NCBI GenBank assembly: GCA_900552875.1
Contig: USCS01000041.1
Coordinates: 1 to 10,337, forward strand
Reading direction: 5' to 3'
DNA from: an uncultured Collinsella sp.
GTDB taxonomy: Bacteria; Actinomycetota; Coriobacteriia; Coriobacteriales; Coriobacteriaceae
Length of the DNA: 10,337 bases
Part shown: piece by piece, positions 6,504 to 10,337 of the stretch
Layout: every line of letters begins with the position of its first letter
Numbering within the stretch: the first letter of the stretch is position 1
Translations under genes and position numbers: made by a program
The notes under the pieces: model-generated
Databases searched by the model: none
Told to the model about the DNA's origin: nothing
Seen by the model: the letters and a program-made list of their open reading frames with translations, nothing else

Positions 6504-7460
6504 GTGAACAACTTGCTACGTTTGATTGGAAGGCGTCTTGTGGCGCTGCCGATCATGGCATTGGGCGTCACCGTCCTGGTGTTCTTCCTTATGTCGTTCT
6601 CCAAGACCGACCCCGCCTACACGGCGTTGGGTGACGGTGCCTCGCCCGAGGCGGTTGCCGAGTACCATGAGAAGTATGGTCTGGACGACCCCTGGCCCGT
6701 GCGCTACGTGCGCTATATGGGCGATCTGATCCATGGCGACATGGGCACCTATGGTGCTGCTCGCAACTCCGTTGCCAAGCGCATCTCCACGGCCCTGCCC
6801 GTCACGATGCAGCTGACCTTCATCGGTCTTGCCATCGGTGCGGTCGTTTCGTTTTTGCTCGGCGTCATCGCGGCACTGTATCGCGACAAATGGCCGGACC
6901 AAGTGATCCGCGTCTTTTCCATCGCCGGCTTGGCAACCCCGTCGTTCTGGCTTGCCGTTCTGTTGATCCTGCTGTTCTCTTCCTACCTTAAGGTGCTCCC
7001 GGCATCGGGCGCTCTGCCTCACTTCACCACGAATCCGGTTGGCTATCTGGGGCGTATGATCATGCCCGCTATCGCCTTGGCATTTCCGCTGACGGGCCAG
7101 ATGACTCGTATCGTGCGTACCGCCATGGTCGAGGAGCTCGACAAGGATTATGTCCGTATGGCTCGCGGCGCCGGCGTTCCCGAGAAGGTCGTCGTCGGCA
7201 TCAACGTTCTTCGCAATGCGCTGATCACCCCGGTCACCACCCTCGGTCTTAAGATCGGTTACCTCATGGGCGGCGCCGTCGTCATCGAGGTTATCTTCAA
7301 CCTCCCCGGCATGGGCACCGCGATTCTGCAGGGCGTTCAGGGCAACGAGGCGAACCTGGTTCAGGGCGTCGTCATCGTCGTTGCTCTTGCCTTCATCATC
7401 ATCAACATCGTGGTTGACATGCTCTACCTGCTCATCAACCCGCGCATCAGGACGGTGTAG
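6504..7460 (+). CDS. Peptide-type ABC transporter permease, DppB/OppB-like
   Basis: A 318-residue inner-membrane permease of the BPD_transp_1 family, one half of the translocation channel. It starts with a first membrane helix at about 12-33, followed by a large external loop that includes the family's YGLDDPWPVRYVRY and GDMGTY segments, then five more hydrophobic stretches. The cytoplasmic EAA loop that docks on the ATPase is clear: ARGAGVPEKVVVGINVLRNA (220-239), followed by LKIGYLMGGAVVIEVIFNLP. GTG 6504 is chosen because AAGGGGAG (6491-6498) lies just upstream and the protein then begins with NNLLRLIGRRL, as in DppB relatives. An upstream ATG at 6471 would include the ribosome site in the coding region. 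It ends 3 bases before the next gene. Confidence 0.9.
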   Translation: MNNLLRLIGRRLVALPIMALGVTVLVFFLMSFSKTDPAYTALGDGASPEAVAEYHEKYGLDDPWPVRYVRYMGDLIHGDMGTYGAARNSVAKRISTALPVTMQLTFIGLAIGAVVSFLLGVIAALYRDKWPDQVIRVFSIAGLATPSFWLAVLLILLFSSYLKVLPASGALPHFTTNPVGYLGRMIMPAIALAFPLTGQMTRIVRTAMVEELDKDYVRMARGAGVPEKVVVGINVLRNALITPVTTLGLKIGYLMGGAVVIEVIFNLPGMGTAILQGVQGNEANLVQGVVIVVALAFIIINIVVDMLYLLINPRIRTV

Positions 7461-7463
7461 ATT

Positions 7464-9479
7464 ATGGTAAAGATTCGAGAGAAGCAAACCGAGCAGCTCG
7501 AGAAGGCTGCCTCCAAGGGGCTCAAGCTCGGTGGCTGGAAGAAGATGACGCTGTCTTCTAAGATTGCCGCCGTCGTGCTGGTGCTGGTCGCCCTGACTGC
7601 GATTCTGGCGCCCCTTCTTGCCCCCTATAGCCCGGTCGAGATCTTTACGGCTCGCCAGGCTCCCGGCAACGGATTTATCTTCGGTACCGACGATAAGGGT
7701 CGCGACATTCTGTCGCGTATGCTCTACGGTGGTCGTTACTCGCTGATTATCGGCTTTGGCGCCACCGCCATGGCTCTGGTCTGCGGCTCGGTCGTGGGCG
7801 CCCTTGCAGCGGTTTCGCGCAAGGCCGTCTCCGAGACGATCATGCGTATCTTGGACATCATCATGTCCATCCCGGGCATCGCCCTCGCGGCCGTCTTCGT
7901 CTCCATCCTGGGCAACTCCGTGCCGTCGATCATCTTCGCCATCGGCTTTATGTACACTCCGCAGATTGCCCGTATCGTACGCGCCAATATCGTGTCCGAG
8001 TACGGCGAGGACTATGTCCGCGCGGTCATCGTTTCCGGCGCCAAGGCTCCGTGGATTTTGATCAAGCATGTTCTGCGTAACTGCATCGCCCCGATCATGG
8101 TCTTCACCGTTACCCTGGTCGCCGACGCCATCATCTTCGAGGCCTCGCTGACCTTCATCGGCGCTGGTATCCAGGAGCCCACCGCTACCTGGGGCAACAT
8201 CCTCGCCGACGCCCGCGGCGGCGTGCTCGCCGGCCGTTGGTGGCAGGCGCTGTTCCCGGGCCTAGCCATCATGATCACCTGCCTGGCGCTCAACATCCTC
8301 TCCGAGGGCATTACCGACGCCATGGCCGCTGCTCCCTCCGCTGCCCTGGATCCTACCGATTCCTCCAAGCGTCGCGAGGCCGACCTGCTGGTCTCCGACC
8401 CCGTTCGCGCCTACAAGGAGCAGGCCCAGTCCCTCTCCGCTCGCCTTGGCGCCCTGCGCGATGTCGAGCTCAAGCGTGACGATCGCCACGTGCCCGACGA
8501 GTCCGTTGAGCCGATTCTCTCGGTCCGTGACTTCTGCATCCAGTTTGAGCATCACGGTGATATCAACGTCGTCGACCATGTCAACTTTGACGTTCGTCCT
8601 GGTCAGACCATGGGCCTGGTGGGCGAGTCCGGTTGCGGTAAGTCCATCACCACGCTGGCCATCATGGGCCTGACCGACGATGACGAGCATCTTTCCGGCG
8701 AGGTTCTCTGGGAGGGTCGCGACCTGCTCAAGATGAGCAAGAAGGAGTGGTTCGGCCTGCGCGGTACCGATATCGCTATGGTCTATCAGGACGCCCTGTC
8801 CTCGCTTAATCCCTCCATGCTCATCTCTGCCCAGATGAAGCAGCTCACCAAGCGCGGCGGAACCCGCAGCGCCGAGGAGCTCCTGGAGCTCGTCGGCCTC
8901 GATCCCAAGCGCACGCTCGAGAGCTATCCGCACGAGCTTTCCGGCGGCCAGCGTCAGCGTGTCCTGATCGCTATGGCCCTTACCCGCGACCCCAAGCTGG
9001 TCATCTGCGACGAGCCCACGACCGCTCTGGACGTTACCGTCCAGAAGCAGGTCATCAAGCTGCTCAACGATCTTCAGGCCAAGCTCGGCTTTGCCATGAT
9101 CTTTGTTTCGCATGACCTGGCTCTGGTCGCCGAGGTTGCCCATAACATCACGGTTATGTACGCTGGCCAGGTTATCGAGCAGGCACCCACCAAGGAGCTG
9201 CTCACCAACCCGATCCACGAGTACACCCGCGGTCTTCTGGGTTCCGTTCTGTCCATCGAGAGCGGTTCGGGTCGCCTGCACCAGGTGCCCGGCGCCGTTC
9301 CGAGCCCGCGCGATTTCCCCAAGGGCGATCGCTTCGCGCCCCGCTCGAGCCATCCGCGTATTGGCCTGGACACCCGTCCGGTCTTCAAGCGCGTGCCCGG
9401 CACCGAGCACTTCTATTCCGAGCTCCCCGACGAGGTGCTCAAGGCAAATGGTTTGACCCCTCACGCGGAGGTGATGTAG
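7464..9479 (+). CDS. Fused peptide-type ABC transporter permease/ATPase (DppC-DppD-like)
   Basis: A 671-residue fusion of the second permease and the first ATPase of a peptide importer. Residues about 30-290 are a DppC-like permease: GTDDKGRDILSRMLYGGRYS (74-93) is the family motif, and the EAA loop is SGAKAPWILIKHVLRNCIAP (191-210). A hydrophilic linker of about 58 residues (292-349) joins it to the ATPase: Walker A GESGCGKS (387-394), Q-loop Gln442, signature LSGGQRQR (492-499), Walker B with Asp516-Glu517, and switch His550. The reading frame is unbroken with no internal start near the join, so it is not two overlapping genes. The C-terminal oligo_HPY tail is present, but its cysteine motif reads GDRFAPRSSHP (621-631), with Asp622 and Ser628 where cysteines are usual. 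Such fusions are known in Actinobacteria. The start lies 3 bases after the preceding stop. Confidence 0.92.
   Translation: MVKIREKQTEQLEKAASKGLKLGGWKKMTLSSKIAAVVLVLVALTAILAPLLAPYSPVEIFTARQAPGNGFIFGTDDKGRDILSRMLYGGRYSLIIGFGATAMALVCGSVVGALAAVSRKAVSETIMRILDIIMSIPGIALAAVFVSILGNSVPSIIFAIGFMYTPQIARIVRANIVSEYGEDYVRAVIVSGAKAPWILIKHVLRNCIAPIMVFTVTLVADAIIFEASLTFIGAGIQEPTATWGNILADARGGVLAGRWWQALFPGLAIMITCLALNILSEGITDAMAAAPSAALDPTDSSKRREADLLVSDPVRAYKEQAQSLSARLGALRDVELKRDDRHVPDESVEPILSVRDFCIQFEHHGDINVVDHVNFDVRPGQTMGLVGESGCGKSITTLAIMGLTDDDEHLSGEVLWEGRDLLKMSKKEWFGLRGTDIAMVYQDALSSLNPSMLISAQMKQLTKRGGTRSAEELLELVGLDPKRTLESYPHELSGGQRQRVLIAMALTRDPKLVICDEPTTALDVTVQKQVIKLLNDLQAKLGFAMIFVSHDLALVAEVAHNITVMYAGQVIEQAPTKELLTNPIHEYTRGLLGSVLSIESGSGRLHQVPGAVPSPRDFPKGDRFAPRSSHPRIGLDTRPVFKRVPGTEHFYSELPDEVLKANGLTPHAEVM
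9467..9475 (+). promoter_or_regulatory. Full-length Shine-Dalgarno for the last ATPase gene
   Basis: GGAGGTGAT is fully complementary to the usual 3' end of 16S rRNA and lies inside the last codons of the fusion gene, four bases before the ATG at 9480. It fixes this start and predicts strong, coupled translation of the downstream ATPase. Confidence 0.8.
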
Positions 9480-10307
9480 ATGAGCGAGACCGCAGTCAAC
9501 GGCGTCGAGCCGATCATCTTCCTTGATGACGTCCACGTCACCTTTAGGACCCGTACCGGGTCGATTCTGCACCCCAACCTGGTTCACGCCGTCCAGGGTG
9601 TAACGATTAAGCTCATGCCCGGTCAGACGATCGGCATCGTCGGCGAGTCCGGTTGCGGTAAGTCCACCACCGCCAACGTCATGTGCGGCCTGCAGGCCCC
9701 CACGAGCGGCAAGGTCTACTTTAAGGGCAAGGACGTTACCAAACGTACCGCCGAGGACCGTCGCCACATGGGTCGCGTCATCTCGGTCGTGTTCCAGAAC
9801 CCGGCCACAGCGCTCAATCCCCGCATGGTCGTTCGCGAGCAGCTGCTCGACCCCATGCGCGTCCACAACCTGGGTACCGAGGCCGAGCAGGAGAAGCGCG
9901 TCAAGGAGCTCCTGGAGCTCACCGGTCTGCCCAGCTCCGCTGCCGAGGTTCTTCCCGGTCAGCTTTCGGGCGGCCAGCGTCAGCGCGTCGCAATTGCCCG
10001 TGCCCTGTCGCTGAACCCCGATGCCATCATCGCCGACGAGCCCACCTCGGCTCTGGACGTTTCGGTCCGCGCACAGATTCTGAACCTGTTGACCGACCTT
10101 AAGAAGGAGCTCGGCCTGGCCATGGTGTTCATCAGCCATGACATCCAGACGGTCCGCTATATCTCTGACGACATCATCGTTATGAATGGCGGCAGGATCG
10201 TCGAGCAGGGCGAGGCCAAGCAGGTCTTCCAGCACCCCCAGGACCCCTACACCAAGATGCTGCTCGGCGCTGCGCCGTCGCTGCTGCATCCCAAGCTCGG
10301 CGAGTAG
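9480..10307 (+). CDS. Peptide-type ABC transporter ATP-binding protein, DppF/OppF-like
   Basis: A 275-residue cytoplasmic ATPase that pairs with the ATPase half of the preceding fusion to drive import. All motifs are intact: Walker A GESGCGKST (55-63), Q-loop in VFQNPATALNPRM, signature LSGGQRQR (162-169), Walker B with Asp186-Glu187 in a DEPTSALDV segment, and switch His220 in FISHD. E. coli DppF and OppF have about 334 residues. This protein stops soon after the DPYTKMLLGAAPS segment, so the C-terminal oligo_HPY tail with its cysteine motif is missing. The ATG directly follows the stop of the fusion gene with no gap, behind a perfect ribosome site, so the two are translationally coupled. 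It is the last gene visible; only 30 bases remain, without a terminator. Confidence 0.92.
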   Translation: MSETAVNGVEPIIFLDDVHVTFRTRTGSILHPNLVHAVQGVTIKLMPGQTIGIVGESGCGKSTTANVMCGLQAPTSGKVYFKGKDVTKRTAEDRRHMGRVISVVFQNPATALNPRMVVREQLLDPMRVHNLGTEAEQEKRVKELLELTGLPSSAAEVLPGQLSGGQRQRVAIARALSLNPDAIIADEPTSALDVSVRAQILNLLTDLKKELGLAMVFISHDIQTVRYISDDIIVMNGGRIVEQGEAKQVFQHPQDPYTKMLLGAAPSLLHPKLGE

Positions 10308-10337
10308 CCTCGCTTTCCCTCCCGTGCGCCCGGTTCC

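Noticed and set aside
6516..8069. Minus-strand open frame of about 515 codons opposite the permease genes
   Set aside because: Asp/His/Gly/Arg-rich shadow of membrane-protein coding sequence with no family features.
8262..10289. Very long open frame on the minus strand (about 675 codons) across the ATPase genes
   Set aside because: It is antisense to two genes with intact Walker, signature and switch motifs. Strong codon bias (GAG, CTC, GAC) removes stops on the opposite strand. The translation is low-complexity Gly/Leu/Asp/His-rich and resembles no family.

Overview
The window looks like chromosomal DNA of a GC-rich actinobacterium, most likely a Coriobacteriia member such as Collinsella. 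This rests on three things: the actinobacterial form of MurJ (LPNMLYEL in place of the proteobacterial LPNLLRRI), a twin-arginine lipoprotein signal on the solute-binding protein, and a fused permease/ATPase peptide transporter subunit of a kind known from Actinobacteria. The species is inferred from protein character, not from a search. All supported genes are on the + strand. I see no mobile element, CRISPR array, tRNA or rRNA.

Left half (1-4368), housekeeping genes. The window opens in the last 33 codons of uvrA, followed by a perfect 10-bp hairpin (123-153). A compact cluster follows: a YbaK-type Cys-tRNA(Pro) deacylase (235-735), the lipid II flippase murJ (739-2421) and uvrC (2422-4368), with 3 and 0 bases between them. 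They are probably co-transcribed. uvrA and uvrC, two parts of one excision-repair pathway, thus bracket a tRNA-proofreading gene and a cell-wall gene.

Middle (4369-4732), a 364-base non-coding stretch. It contains a plausible extended -10 promoter, then a predicted 5' leader of about 225 bases. The leader holds a long-range 11+4 bp helix enclosing two further hairpins, which would form a three-way junction, then a small palindrome and a 9-bp hairpin just ahead of the ribosome binding site. I cannot match it to a known riboswitch class by eye. It is the best candidate here for something undescribed, either a structured regulatory RNA or a set of operators.

Right half (4733-10307), one peptide-type ABC importer operon: a lipoprotein substrate-binding protein (SBP_bac_5), a DppB-like permease, a 671-residue fusion of a DppC-like permease with a DppD-like ATPase, and a DppF-like ATPase. 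Between the binding protein and the first permease lie three successive stem-loops, the last with a 12-bp stem, a typical arrangement for making more binding protein than membrane complex. Both ATPases lack the usual C-terminal cysteine motif: it is mutated in the fusion and absent from the short DppF-like protein. The operon uses a strongly restricted codon set (almost only AAG for Lys, ATC for Ile) compared with the upstream genes, which suggests high expression. The last 30 bases contain no recognisable feature.
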